From the NCBI RefSeq assembly GCF_007559335.1, contig NZ_VMBG01000002.1, forward strand, positions 124,001 to 188,000: 64,000 bases of DNA, in the 5' to 3' direction. This document shows positions 9,701 through 17,844 of this stretch, one piece after another. Both the position numbers and the translations under genes were made by a program. The notes under the pieces were generated by a model. The model was not told the origin of the DNA, did no database searches, and saw only the letters and a program-made list of their open reading frames with translations. Origin of the DNA: Rariglobus hedericola (GTDB lineage Bacteria; Verrucomicrobiota; Verrucomicrobiia; Opitutales; Opitutaceae). Position 1 is the stretch's first letter; the number at the start of each line of letters is the position of its first letter.

Positions 9701-11301
9701 GTCTCCGCTACAGCGTCCCCGGCGTCACCCTGATTTCGCCGCCTCCGCACCACGACATCTACTCGATCGAAGACTTGGCCCAGCTGATCTTCGATTTGAA
9801 GGAAGTGAACCCGCGCGCGAAGGTCTGTGTGAAGCTCGTGTCCTCCTCCGGCGTCGGCACCGTCGCCGCCGGCGTGGCCAAGGCATACGCCGACGTCATC
9901 CTCGTGTCCGGCCACGACGGCGGCACCGGCGCTTCGCCGCTCGCCTCCATCAAGAACGCCGGTTCCGTCTGGGAAATCGGCGTCGCCGAAGCCCACCAGG
10001 TTCTGATGATGAACGGCCTCCGCGGCCGCGTCGTCCTTCGCACCGACGGCGGTATGAAGACCGGCCGTGACATCGTCATCGCCGCCCTCCTCGGCGCCGA
10101 AGAATTCAACTTCGGCACCGCGGCCCTCATCGCCGGCGGTTGCGCGATGTTCCGTGTTTGCCATCTGAATACGTGCCCGGTCGGCGTCGCCACCCAGCGC
10201 GAAGACCTCCGCGCCAAGTTCCGCGGCAAGCCCGAAAACATCATCAACTTCTTCAACGCCGTTGCTGAAGACGTCCGCCACTACCTTGCCAAGCTCGGTG
10301 CGCGCAACTTGAACGACATCATCGGCCGCGTGGATCTCCTCGAGCAGATCGACGATCCCGCGAACCCGAAGACCAAGTTCGTGACCCTCGCCGGTCTCCT
10401 CCACAATCCGGATCCGTCCGGCGAACTGGATCGTTACCACACCCGCGAGCGCAACGAACGCTTCGGTGGCGAAGGCTCGCTCGACGAAGCCATCCTTCAG
10501 GAAGCACGTGACGTCATCCTCGGCGAATCCGCCCGTCTCGTGGCCCGCTACAAGGTCACCAACGTCAACCGTGACGTCGGAACCCAGCTCTCCGGCCAGA
10601 TTGCCTACCAGCACGGCAACGAAGGTCTGCCTCCCGGCACGATCGACCTTACCTTCACCGGTTCGGCCGGTCAGTCGTTCGGTGCATTCCTCGTCAACGG
10701 TCTGCGCCTCACCCTCATCGGCGAAGCCAACGACTACGTCGGCAAGGGCATCAACGGCGGCGAAATCATCATCCGTCCGAAGCCGTCGGAAACCTTCCAG
10801 TGGCAGGCCCAGTCGATCCTTGGTAACACCTGCTTGTATGGTGCGACCGGTGGCGCGCTGTTCGCGGCGGGCCGCGCGGGCGAACGCTTCGGCGTTCGTA
10901 ATTCCGGTGCGACCGCGGTGGTCGAAGGCGTGGGTGACCACGGCTGCGAATACATGACGGGCGGCCTCGTGGTGGTCCTCGGACCGACCGGCACCAACTT
11001 CGGCGCCGGTATGTCAGGCGGACTCGCGTTCGTTTACGACGCGAAGGATTCGTTCGAATCCAACATCAATCCCGCGATGATCGGCCTCGAGCGTTTGAGC
11101 GCCCAGGAGGAAATCGACAGCCTGAAGAAGCTCATCCAGGCGCACTTCAAAATCACCGCGAGCCCGCACGCACAGTCGCTCGTGGAAAACTGGGACAAGA
11201 CGGTTTCGAAGTTCTGGAAAGTGGTGCCGTTCCCTCCGACCGCCGACACGCCGAAGGCCGTCTATAGCTTCGACGCCACGAAGATTCCGGTGACGGCCTG
11301 A
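6748..11301 (+). CDS. gltB: glutamate synthase large (alpha) subunit
   Basis: It makes two glutamates from glutamine and 2-oxoglutarate in ammonium assimilation. The chosen ATG gives 1517 residues, the usual size, with a short propeptide before Cys19 (HDACGVGF), the N-terminal nucleophile of the glutaminase domain. An in-frame start at 6628 would add 40 residues with no family resemblance. Then come the central domain (about 480-770), the FMN-binding TIM barrel (about 830-1200; GEGGEDPDR, PGEGGQLPG, SGHDGGTGASP) and the GXGXG beta-helix (about 1270-1450). The 3Fe-4S cysteines are C1132, C1138 and C1143. No small subunit gltD is nearby, so the reductase is encoded elsewhere or ferredoxin is the donor. 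Codon bias is strong, suggesting high expression. Confidence 0.96.
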   Translation: MAKIIPSPLYSPEQEHDACGVGFIAKLTGERSYDVLNRAIAALKALAHRGAIDADAVTGDGAGILTQLPVELFKDYLAEKKKPLFKDSDLGVGMIFLPKGDDYAQAHAKKIVEAAVKKEGLAWLGWRDVPTDSSCLGRKALDTQPLIVQALVARKDETTDDEFERKLFLAQNSAEKQVIEANIPGFYICSFSSRTIVYKGLLTPSQIRKYFVDLKSPKFTTAFAIFHQRYSTNTFPTWHLAHPFRMMAHNGEINTIRGNRNLMRARENSTAYGVWGERFQDLKPLVQPGMSDSATFDNALQLITLGGRNPLNAAMIMMPPAWEKDKKLSPETKAFFRYHACMMEPWDGPAAVVFTDGRTIGAALDRNGLRPARYKIFDDGYFILASEAGLVHDFPGKVVEAGRLGPGRMLALDLVTHKFHRDEEVKAQFTADPHFNQWCEEHLINLHKTAQVPAAAEPVAPSIATQIAFGCDNDETELVLAPLAEGLEPTGSMGDDTPLAVLSRRPRLLYTYFKQLFAQVTNPPIDSIREKAVMSLTGYLGGRLGLFEEFPKTTGFVELDSPVLFDYEVAALFDVAFLQNRVVRVSGFFDAVKGPDGLEAALKDLASRAQAAVEKDNAKVLIISDKGATADQVAIPMLLAVGAVNQQLVRAGLRLKCDLVAETGEARDVHHIATLLGFGVNAVNPYLALDVVATLAASGKTAKPVTAEQARINYKTAIDAGLLKIMAKMGISTLLSYRGAQMFEALGISHKVIEENFTGTPSPIGGIGYAQIAEEALRRHAKAYAAPAADAPAGDPTLGNEGYYRVNKKGEGEFHGWNPKVVSAMNKFVRAGTGTAESYQDWKTQSDDHQPVSIKDLLKIRFDGAKPVAIDEVEGIEDIRKRFTTAGMSLGALSPEMHEALAIAMNRIGGKSNSGEGGEDPDRFNVRENGDNANSAIKQVASGRFGVTAAYLSSAKEIEIKMAQGAKPGEGGQLPGAKVTPLIARLRYSVPGVTLISPPPHHDIYSIEDLAQLIFDLKEVNPRAKVCVKLVSSSGVGTVAAGVAKAYADVILVSGHDGGTGASPLASIKNAGSVWEIGVAEAHQVLMMNGLRGRVVLRTDGGMKTGRDIVIAALLGAEEFNFGTAALIAGGCAMFRVCHLNTCPVGVATQREDLRAKFRGKPENIINFFNAVAEDVRHYLAKLGARNLNDIIGRVDLLEQIDDPANPKTKFVTLAGLLHNPDPSGELDRYHTRERNERFGGEGSLDEAILQEARDVILGESARLVARYKVTNVNRDVGTQLSGQIAYQHGNEGLPPGTIDLTFTGSAGQSFGAFLVNGLRLTLIGEANDYVGKGINGGEIIIRPKPSETFQWQAQSILGNTCLYGATGGALFAAGRAGERFGVRNSGATAVVEGVGDHGCEYMTGGLVVVLGPTGTNFGAGMSGGLAFVYDAKDSFESNINPAMIGLERLSAQEEIDSLKKLIQAHFKITASPHAQSLVENWDKTVSKFWKVVPFPPTADTPKAVYSFDATKIPVTA

Positions 11302-11329
11302 AGATTGTTTCAGTCGTAACCAGGTCTTG

Positions 11330-11361
11330 AAAAACCGCGCCTCGAAAGGGGCGCGGTTTTT
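11330..11361 (+). terminator. intrinsic terminator downstream of gltB
   Basis: A perfect 12-bp stem (11330-11341 with 11350-11361) encloses an 8-nt loop and is followed by a T-run. It starts 28 bases past the gltB stop. Because the stem begins with a run of A, it could also stop minus-strand transcripts of the converging PEP-CTERM gene that ends at 11370. Confidence 0.88.
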
Positions 11362-11369
11362 TGCGAACG

Positions 11370-12110
11370 TCACCGTCCGCGCCGGCGAAAAAAAGCCATC
11401 ATCAAGGTCGCGGCGCCGAGCAAACTCGTGACCGTGGCGGGTTCGGGGATGGCGGTGGCGTCGAGGCGGACGTTGTCGAAGTTCACTTCGATGCCGGGGC
11501 CGGCGTTGAGGTTCACCAGGCGGATGCCGAGGGCTTGGCCGGCGAGGACGTGGCTCGCGCCGATGGAGAGGGAAAACTGCGACGTGAGGAACGTTCCTTC
11601 AGCAGGGAGCAGGCTGTTGTTGTCGGACGCGATGACTTGGCCGCCGGCGAGCAGATCGATGCGGTAGCCAGGGAATCCGGTGAAGGCGAAGGCATTGTTA
11701 TTGGGTGTGGCGTCGGGGGCCATGTTGCCCACTTCGACCGTGAGTGTGTAGCGCGTGTTGGTCAGCAACGTCGCGGAGAGCGTCTGCACCAAGCCGGACT
11801 CGATGCTAGCGAATTGGGATTGGTTGTTGGCGTTGTCCATGAGGAACACGACGCCGACGTTGCGGCCTTCGGGTGCGCCGCCCGAGTATAGCGTCGATCC
11901 CGTGGGATTTAGCGCGCCGATGGAGCGGTTATTGTGGTTGATCGAGCCATACGCGCTCCAGCCGGCGGGACCGGGCGAGGAGACGTTGAACGTATTGTTG
12001 GCGAGGAAGAGTGTTTCGAAACCGGCGTTTTGGACGGTGAGCTGTTCGGAGTGGGCGGCGGGAAGCGCGATGGCAACTACGAGCGAAGTGACGAGGAGGC
12101 GTGTGTTCAT
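11370..12110 (-). CDS. PEP-CTERM-anchored exported protein
   Basis: The 246-residue protein has a Sec signal peptide (MNTRLLVTSLVVAIALPAAHS). A beta-sandwich-like body opens with LTVQNAGFET and contains NFDNVRLDA, resembling carbohydrate-binding or discoidin-type jelly rolls. The C-terminus has the PEP-CTERM tripartite signal: PEPATV, a hydrophobic helix and RRRGR. In known systems such proteins are processed by an exosortase and are often linked to exopolysaccharide. No exosortase is in this window. It begins 14 bases after the stop of the upstream PEP-CTERM gene, so the two are probably cotranscribed. The exact ligand is unknown. Confidence 0.85.
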   Translation of the reverse strand: MNTRLLVTSLVVAIALPAAHSEQLTVQNAGFETLFLANNTFNVSSPGPAGWSAYGSINHNNRSIGALNPTGSTLYSGGAPEGRNVGVVFLMDNANNQSQFASIESGLVQTLSATLLTNTRYTLTVEVGNMAPDATPNNNAFAFTGFPGYRIDLLAGGQVIASDNNSLLPAEGTFLTSQFSLSIGASHVLAGQALGIRLVNLNAGPGIEVNFDNVRLDATAIPEPATVTSLLGAATLMMAFFRRRGR

Positions 12111-12124
12111 GAGGATGGTGTTGT

Positions 12125-13078
12125 TCAGGTGGAACGGCGGCGCAGAAGGAAGGTGGCGAGGAGCGTAACGCCGCCGAACAGGGCGGCGGTCGTGGACGGC
12201 TCGGGGACAGCGGCGGTAGTGAGGATCGTGAAATAGTTGGGACCGCTGAGCAGGCCGCCGTCGGCGAAGTCGGCGAGCGATGATCCATCGGCGAGGGCGT
12301 GACGTGAGATCGAGCCGTCGCCGTAGTTGGCCACCAGCAGTTCGCCGGTGAGCGGGTCGATCTCGATGCCGACCGGAAAATCAAGACCGGTGACGAGTGT
12401 GGATTGAACGGGCGCTGCGGAATCAGGGTTGGCGAAGGTTTCGACGGTATTGCCGTAACCCGAGGCGACGAGGAGGCGTCCGTCGGGCAGAAGCGCGAGG
12501 CCGAGTGCAAAAGGCACGTCGCCAAACGTCAGTTGGTGCGTGCCGGTGGCGGCGTCGAAGCGCGCGAGGTTGTAGCTGAAACGGCCGGAGACGTAGAGAT
12601 TGCCGGCGTTGTCGAACGCGATTCCAGACGGGGCGGAGATACTTGCGTCCTGTGCGATCCAACCGGTGTCGAGCGCGCCCGTGGTGGCGTTGTAGCGGAT
12701 GATGGCGTTGCTGGACTGGCTTGAAACGTAGAGATAGCCGTCAGGGCGGAAAAGAAAATCGACGGGGTAATCCAGACCGGTTTCGGAGCCGGCAAAGACA
12801 TCGATGAAGGCACCGCTGTCCGCATTGTATCGCAGGATTTGATCAGAACCGGCGCTCGCAACGTAGAGCAATCCATCAGGGCCGATGCGGGCGCGGTGGG
12901 GCTGGTCGAGTCCGCCGCTGGCCGGAGAGATGAGGACAGTCGGATTGGATCCGTCGGCATCATAACGGAGAATACGGGCGAGGTTGTAGTCACTTACCAA
13001 GACCTGCGCACGGGCGTAAGTCGAAAGGGCGGCCATCAGGAGGAGACCGACGAGGAGGGCGATAAAAAAACGGCTCAT
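12125..13078 (-). CDS. PEP-CTERM beta-propeller (NHL/SMP-30-like) protein
   Basis: The 317-residue protein starts with a signal peptide (SRFFIALLVGLLLMAAL). The body is built of repeated blades such as RIGPDGLLYVASAGSDQILRY, FRPDGYLYVSSQS and FDNAGNLYVSG, about six copies spaced 40-45 residues apart. This indicates an NHL- or SMP-30-type beta-propeller. The tail PEPSTTAALFGG, a hydrophobic stretch and LLRRRST form a PEP-CTERM sorting signal. An upstream ATG two codons earlier is possible. No catalytic residues are evident, so binding or scaffolding at the cell surface is a reasonable inference. It is probably the first gene of a two-gene operon with the next PEP-CTERM protein. Confidence 0.85.
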   Translation of the reverse strand: MSRFFIALLVGLLLMAALSTYARAQVLVSDYNLARILRYDADGSNPTVLISPASGGLDQPHRARIGPDGLLYVASAGSDQILRYNADSGAFIDVFAGSETGLDYPVDFLFRPDGYLYVSSQSSNAIIRYNATTGALDTGWIAQDASISAPSGIAFDNAGNLYVSGRFSYNLARFDAATGTHQLTFGDVPFALGLALLPDGRLLVASGYGNTVETFANPDSAAPVQSTLVTGLDFPVGIEIDPLTGELLVANYGDGSISRHALADGSSLADFADGGLLSGPNYFTILTTAAVPEPSTTAALFGGVTLLATFLLRRRST

Positions 13079-13203
13079 ATGCATCTCCTGCTACGGGAAC
13101 GGCCGGCGGATGTTACCGGTGCGCGAAATCTTTTCTGTGATCAGGGACGAGCGGCCCGGTGTTGCCTTAGTCCGCTCGATTGAAACGATCTTATTCCGAC
13201 AAT

Positions 13204-13941
13204 ATGACGCTTGATCCGCAAACCGTATGGGGGTTTCCGCCAACAAGCTGGTCCCTCGTCCGTAAATGTCGCGGAGCTGACGAACGCGCGGTGGGTGTGG
13301 CTCTGGATCAATTGTGCCGGGTTTACTGGCGTCCGCTGTATGCCTACGTCCGGGGGCGGCGGCTCACGCGGGCTGATGCGGAAGATGCCGTGCAGGAATT
13401 TTTCGCGACCGCACTGCGCCGGGAATTATTTCAGCGTGCGTCTGCGGAGGAAGGGAAGCTCAGGAGCTTTCTGCTCACAGCGATGAAACATCATTTGATT
13501 GATCGTGCGGCCCGTGAAGGCGCGGCTCGTCGCCGGCCGGAGGGAGGTTGGGCGGAGATCGATTTCTCACAGGCCGAGGCTGAGTGGCTACGCGTGGAAG
13601 AATCGGGGGCGGCGCCGGATGCGGCCTACGAACGGCAATGGGCGAAGGCGCTCATCGCGCAGGCCATGGCGCGGCTCGATGCGCGTTACGCCGCCGAAGG
13701 AAAGCGGGATGTGTTCGTCGCGCTGAAAAGCGAAGCTTTGGAAGAACCGGAAAGTAGTGAAATTTCAACTACAACTGAGGCAGGCCTGTCATCGGGTGCT
13801 CGCCGGGTGGCCGTGCACCGGTTGCGCAAACGCTTCTCCGAAGCGTTGCGTGAAGTGGTGGCGGATACGCTGCCCGAAGGCGGGGATGTGGAGGCGGAGT
13901 TGCGGGAGCTCGCGGTGGCGCTCAAGGAGGGCGGGCGATGA
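13204..13941 (+). CDS. ECF-family RNA polymerase sigma factor
   Basis: The 245-residue sigma factor belongs to the large ECF type that partners Ser/Thr kinases in Planctomycetes and Verrucomicrobia. Region 2 is visible as YWRPLYAYVRGRRLTRADAEDAVQEFFATAL at about 35-65, written here only to locate it: key pieces are YWRPLY and DAEDAVQ. It is followed by KLRSFLLTAMKHHLIDRAA. Region 4-like helices contain SSGARRVAVHRLRKRF near 195-215. A TTG start at 13180 would add eight residues; the ATG is preferred. The stop overlaps the kinase start by four bases (ATGA), so translation is probably coupled and the kinase likely controls this sigma factor. Regulon unknown. Confidence 0.9.
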   Translation: MTLDPQTVWGFPPTSWSLVRKCRGADERAVGVALDQLCRVYWRPLYAYVRGRRLTRADAEDAVQEFFATALRRELFQRASAEEGKLRSFLLTAMKHHLIDRAAREGAARRRPEGGWAEIDFSQAEAEWLRVEESGAAPDAAYERQWAKALIAQAMARLDARYAAEGKRDVFVALKSEALEEPESSEISTTTEAGLSSGARRVAVHRLRKRFSEALREVVADTLPEGGDVEAELRELAVALKEGGR

Positions 13942-15692
13942 GCGACGAGAAAACCCCGCCGTCTGATCCGACGGCGGATTTACTGGCACGCGGACTGGGT
14001 TTGACCGGGGCGCGACCGCCGGCGTGGCAGACTCCGGATGCGGCGTTGCTGGCGGATTTATTTCCGGGCCTGCGGGTGATCTCGCTCGCGGGGCGCGGTG
14101 GAATGGGGGCCGTTTATCGCGCGGAGCAGATCCGTCTCGGGCGCACGGTGGCTGTGAAAATAATGCCACCCGAGGCGACGCCGGACCCTATGGCCCGGGA
14201 GCGTTTCGAGCGGGAGGCGAGGGTTTTATCGGGTCTCAATCATCCGCATGTGCTGCAGATTTTTGATTTTGGAGCATTAGCCGATGGCACGCTTTACCTG
14301 GTAACGGAGTGGGCGGAGGGCGGAGATCTCGCACAATTGTTGTCAGGGAAACCGCACCCGGTGGCGGTTGTGCAAGACTGGGTTGCGCAGATCGCCTCGG
14401 CACTGGATGCGGCTCACGCGCGGGGGATCGTGCACCGTGACCTAAAGCCGGCCAATGTGTTGGTGAGGGCCGATGGCCGGCTGGCGCTGGCGGATTTTGG
14501 ACTGGCGCAAGCGCAAGGACAGGGCTTCACGACATCGCTTACGATGACCGGAATGATTTTCGGCACGTTGGATTATATGTCGCCTGAGCAGATGACGCCG
14601 GGCGAGCCGGTGACCGCGGCGACCGATGTATATGCGCTCGGAGTGATGACGTATCAAATGCTCACGGGCCGCGTGCCCAAGGGCGCTTACCCGCGACCTT
14701 CGCGGTTCACGGATACACCGGTGGCGGTGGACGCATTGATCGATGCGGCGATGTCCAATGAGGTGGGAATGCGTCCGGCGAAAGCCGGGGAATTTGCGCG
14801 AAAACTTTCGGTGATTGCCGGTGTGAAACCAAAGTCAAAACGACTATGGTTGAGTGGAATCCTGCTTGTGGTGGCGGCGAGTGCCGCTGCGTGGGCATGG
14901 GTGCAGGTGGATCAACCCGTTGAGCCTGCTAGCGTAGTCGAAAATCAAATACCCAAGCTGGAAACACCATCGTTGCTTCCGGCGGTGGTTGAACCGGTGG
15001 TCGTGGCCGAGGGAAAATCTGCGCCAGCTGCTCCAGCGCCGGAGGTTCCGGTAATGCCAGAAGCATCGATGACCGGGCCAGAGGTGGTTGAATCAAATCC
15101 TGTGGCGATGGTGCCCATGGCCGCGAAAAAGACGGATGCAAAAACGGAGACGCCGGTTCCGTGGACGTGGTTGCTCGGCGAGGTGCGACCGGCGCGGGAC
15201 GCCTTGCGCGGCACATGGAGCATGCGCGGCAAAGAATTGGTCGCGGGCAATGATATCTGCGTGCTGCGCCTGCCGGTGCAGGTGGCGGAAAACTACGATG
15301 TCGCCGTGGAGTTCACGCGCACATCAGGCAGAAATTCGATCGGAGTGTTTTTGCCGACGCTTGCCGGTGAAGGCGTGTTTGAACTCGATGCTTGGGACCT
15401 CGGTATCGGCGGAGTGCAGCGTATCAACGGCCAGGATATGCGTGGTCACGGACAGTTTTTTCCGGCGAAGCTCAAGAATGGAGAAAAACAACAAGTCATT
15501 CTGCAGGTGCGCGGTTCACGTGTGTCGGCGACGTGGAATGGCGAGCCGCGCATGACGTGGGACCTGACGGGCCGGCGCTTCGACAGCACGGTTTTGTGGG
15601 AAACGGGCGCAGGCATCGGACTGGGTTTGTGTGCGTGGAAGAGCCCCACGGTATTCCATCGCGTGGCTTATCGGGCGATGCCGGCCGAGTGA
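13938..15692 (+). CDS. transmembrane Ser/Thr protein kinase with C-terminal LamG/DUF1080-like domain
   Basis: The 584-residue Hanks-type kinase has a glycine loop GRGGMGAVY at about 52-60, the ATP-binding Lys in VAVK at 74, the catalytic loop HRDLKPAN at 166-173 and DFG at 186-188. One transmembrane helix lies at about 300-318 (LWLSGILLVVAASAAAWAW). A Pro/Ala/Val-rich linker follows to about 400. The extracytoplasmic C-terminal domain (about 405-584; WTWLLGEVRPARDALRGTW, ending VFHRVAYRA) resembles the concanavalin-like fold of DUF1080 proteins. It may sense a carbohydrate outside the membrane. All active-site residues are present. Its gene overlaps the sigma factor gene by four bases, so a sensor-kinase-sigma relay is inferred. 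Confidence 0.9.
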   Translation: MSDEKTPPSDPTADLLARGLGLTGARPPAWQTPDAALLADLFPGLRVISLAGRGGMGAVYRAEQIRLGRTVAVKIMPPEATPDPMARERFEREARVLSGLNHPHVLQIFDFGALADGTLYLVTEWAEGGDLAQLLSGKPHPVAVVQDWVAQIASALDAAHARGIVHRDLKPANVLVRADGRLALADFGLAQAQGQGFTTSLTMTGMIFGTLDYMSPEQMTPGEPVTAATDVYALGVMTYQMLTGRVPKGAYPRPSRFTDTPVAVDALIDAAMSNEVGMRPAKAGEFARKLSVIAGVKPKSKRLWLSGILLVVAASAAAWAWVQVDQPVEPASVVENQIPKLETPSLLPAVVEPVVVAEGKSAPAAPAPEVPVMPEASMTGPEVVESNPVAMVPMAAKKTDAKTETPVPWTWLLGEVRPARDALRGTWSMRGKELVAGNDICVLRLPVQVAENYDVAVEFTRTSGRNSIGVFLPTLAGEGVFELDAWDLGIGGVQRINGQDMRGHGQFFPAKLKNGEKQQVILQVRGSRVSATWNGEPRMTWDLTGRRFDSTVLWETGAGIGLGLCAWKSPTVFHRVAYRAMPAE

Positions 15693-15756
15693 TTTTATAA
15701 ATGAAGGGTCGTTAAATTGAATTTGAGGCCATCGTCGGGCGTGCATTGAATCGACG

Positions 15757-16470
15757 ATGATGAAACCCCTCACCCGTCTGGTTCCTTGTGTTCTCCTGAG
15801 TCTGTTAGGCTGTGTGGCGCTGAGCGCCCAGCCTGCCGCCAATCCCGCGACCAACCCAGTGCCGCGCAATGATTGGATGGTCCAGCACGAGGGCTTTAAT
15901 GCGCGCGCCAAAAAGGGCGATGTAGACGTGGTCTTTCTCGGTGACTCCATTACCGCAGGCTGGGGCGGAGCCGGTAAGACGATCTGGGCCGAGCGTTACA
16001 CGCCGCTCAAGGCGGCCAATTTCGGCATCGGTGGCGACCGCACGCAGCATGTGCTCTGGCGCGTGCAGAATGGTAATTTTGCCGGCATTACGCCGAAGGC
16101 CGTCGTGCTCATGATCGGCACCAATAACACCGGCTCCGATACGGCTCCGCAGATCGCGGAGGGCGTCGAAGCCATCGTGAAGGAAATTCAAACCCTTACG
16201 CCGAAGACAAAGATTCTACTGCTGGCGGTTTTTCCGCGTGCCGAAAAATCCGACAATCCCGCCCGCGTGAAGATCGGTCAGATCAACGAAATCATCGCGA
16301 AGCTCGATGACGGTCAGAAAGTCTTCTTCCTGGATATCGGACCCAAATTTTTGCAGCCAGACGGCACGCTTACCCGTGACATCATGCCTGACCTCCTGCA
16401 CCTGAGCCCCGCTGGTTATAAGATCTGGGCCGATGCGATTCAGGACAAACTCACCGAGCTGCTAAAGTAA
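15757..16470 (+). CDS. secreted SGNH/GDSL-family esterase
   Basis: The 237-residue hydrolase has a signal peptide (LVPCVLLSLLGCVALSA) and the SGNH blocks: GDSITAGWG with catalytic Ser64, FGIGGDRTQ (block II Gly), GTNN at 121-124 (block III Asn), and DLLHLSPAGY near the end with the Asp/His pair. It resembles platelet-activating-factor acetylhydrolase-like esterases. Family members remove acyl or acetyl groups from lipids or carbohydrates. With no operon partner the substrate is open, although sugar deacetylation would fit a polysaccharide-producing cell. Two adjacent ATGs (15757, 15760) are possible starts. Confidence 0.9.
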   Translation: MMKPLTRLVPCVLLSLLGCVALSAQPAANPATNPVPRNDWMVQHEGFNARAKKGDVDVVFLGDSITAGWGGAGKTIWAERYTPLKAANFGIGGDRTQHVLWRVQNGNFAGITPKAVVLMIGTNNTGSDTAPQIAEGVEAIVKEIQTLTPKTKILLLAVFPRAEKSDNPARVKIGQINEIIAKLDDGQKVFFLDIGPKFLQPDGTLTRDIMPDLLHLSPAGYKIWADAIQDKLTELLK

Positions 16471-16499
16471 GCCGCGTCAACCGCGTCACGTCCGCGGCG

Positions 16500-16967
16500 T
16501 CACAGCCGCTTGCTCATGCGGTAGCGGTCGAAGGCCACGCCGTTGCGTTCCACTCGTTCGGGGTGATCAACGGTGTAGCCTTGGCGGAGAAAGAGCGGAT
16601 GGCTGATCAGGCTCGCCGCGGTGTGCACGCGAGTGACGCCGAGGCGGCGGGCTTCGGTCTCCAGCTCGGCGAGCAGTTGGGTCGCGTAGCCTTGGCGTGA
16701 GGCCCGCGCGCGGCAGTAAAGCAGCGACACATAATCCGCCGGATCGAGCACCGCGAAGGCCTCGATGCCGGCTTCGCTTTCGATGACGACGCGGTGGCCT
16801 TGGGCGAGCATGGGCACGAGTTCGGCGTTACCTTCGGCGAAGGCCGCCCAGGCGTCCACTTGCGCAGGCGTGTAAAGCGCGGGTGCGATCTCGCGCACGG
16901 CCTCGCTGTAGATTTCGAGCACGGCGGCCAGGTCTTCGCTGCGATAAAGACGCAGAACGCCGTTCAT
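16500..16967 (-). CDS. GNAT-family N-acetyltransferase
   Basis: The 155-residue protein starts MNGVLRLYRSEDLAAVLEIY, a standard GNAT opening. The acetyl-CoA-binding motif A region is RARASRQGYATQLL, close to the (Q/R)xxGxG/A pattern. It ends with FLRQGY and the family's typical C-terminal strand. Putative acceptors are small amines, but the substrate cannot be read from the sequence. The longer reading frame to 17072 overlaps the methyltransferase and is rejected. The start lies directly after the methyltransferase stop, so the two are almost certainly cotranscribed. Confidence 0.88.
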   Translation of the reverse strand: MNGVLRLYRSEDLAAVLEIYSEAVREIAPALYTPAQVDAWAAFAEGNAELVPMLAQGHRVVIESEAGIEAFAVLDPADYVSLLYCRARASRQGYATQLLAELETEARRLGVTRVHTAASLISHPLFLRQGYTVDHPERVERNGVAFDRYRMSKRL

Positions 16968-16968
16968 T

Positions 16969-17772
16969 TTATTTTCGGCGGGCGACGACCAGCCAGTCCC
17001 AAGGCAGCGGGCTTTCCATCCATGCGGGCGGATCATCGAATTCTGTGGTCCACGGATAAGTGAGCTTTTCAACCGAGAGCACGTCCATCTCGTGGTTGCG
17101 CAACAGCACCATGAGTTCTTCGCGCAAATGATGTTTCGTGGGCATGCCGGCGATGGGGCGGATGCCTTGATGCAGATCGCGCACGGAGCCGCGGGCGGGC
17201 ACGCTGTCGCGAATCGCCGCGTCGCAATCCATGCCTTCGCGCAGACACCAATCGATGCGGCGGAACTGGGTGTAGAGCATCGATTCCGTCGAGGGTGTGA
17301 CCAGCAGGAGGTGTCCGCCGTGTTTTACCTGTGCGGTCACGGCGCGGAGAGCGGCCATGCGGGCGTCGAGGCCGGACATGATGAGCACGTTTACGCAGAG
17401 AACAAAATCAACGGGGTCGAACGGGTGCGCGACCCGTCCGAGATCGGTCTGCAGGAAATCGACGTTTTTAAATTTGCGACACGCGCTGCGGGCCTGCGCG
17501 AGAAGCTTGGGCGAAAGATCGCATGCATGCACGCGACCGAACGACTGCGCGAGCAACGGCGTGAATTTACCCACACCGCAGCCGAGATCCGCGGCGGTGT
17601 GCTCGGGGCTGCCAAAATGCGTGATGTGGCCGGTGATCAGGCCGGCGGTGTCGTTCTCGCACACACTGAAAATCTCTCCGTCGTAATCGGCCGCCATGGC
17701 ATCCCAATAGGCGCGATCCATGGTTTTTCCGGGGCTGGTTTTCGCTGCATCCATGGGTGCATTAAAATCCAC
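16969..17772 (-). CDS. class I SAM-dependent methyltransferase
   Basis: The 267-residue protein has the Rossmann-like methyltransferase core. Motif I is AADLGCGVGKFTPLLA at about 60-75, with the acidic ribose-binding region after it (VHACDLSPKLLAQAR). Motif IV-like DFVLCVNVLIMSG and HGGHLLLVTPS follow. The opening MDRAYWDAMAADYD fits small-molecule methyltransferases. The substrate is unknown. An AT-rich stretch at about 17773-17837 probably holds its promoter. The GNAT gene follows immediately, suggesting that both modify a common metabolite, but this is inference. Confidence 0.88.
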   Translation of the reverse strand: MDFNAPMDAAKTSPGKTMDRAYWDAMAADYDGEIFSVCENDTAGLITGHITHFGSPEHTAADLGCGVGKFTPLLAQSFGRVHACDLSPKLLAQARSACRKFKNVDFLQTDLGRVAHPFDPVDFVLCVNVLIMSGLDARMAALRAVTAQVKHGGHLLLVTPSTESMLYTQFRRIDWCLREGMDCDAAIRDSVPARGSVRDLHQGIRPIAGMPTKHHLREELMVLLRNHEMDVLSVEKLTYPWTTEFDDPPAWMESPLPWDWLVVARRK

Positions 17773-17823
17773 CAGGCCGAAGGTGCAAGGGGCTAATCTT
17801 GCTTCAAAAACGTAATATTATTT

Positions 17824-17844
17824 TGAATACATGTGTGTTATTCA
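17824..17844. repeat. short inverted repeat in the AT-rich gap upstream of the methyltransferase
   Basis: TGAATA (17824-17829) and TATTCA (17839-17844) form a perfect 6-bp inverted repeat with a 9-nt spacer. It overlaps the end of the sugar dehydrogenase gene and lies about 55-70 bases upstream of the methyltransferase start. It may be an operator or weak hairpin; a chance occurrence is quite possible. Confidence 0.3.

Noticed and set aside
16481-16497. Short GC hairpin between the SGNH hydrolase and GNAT genes
   Set aside because: The stem is only five base pairs with no T-run, so I do not call it a terminator.
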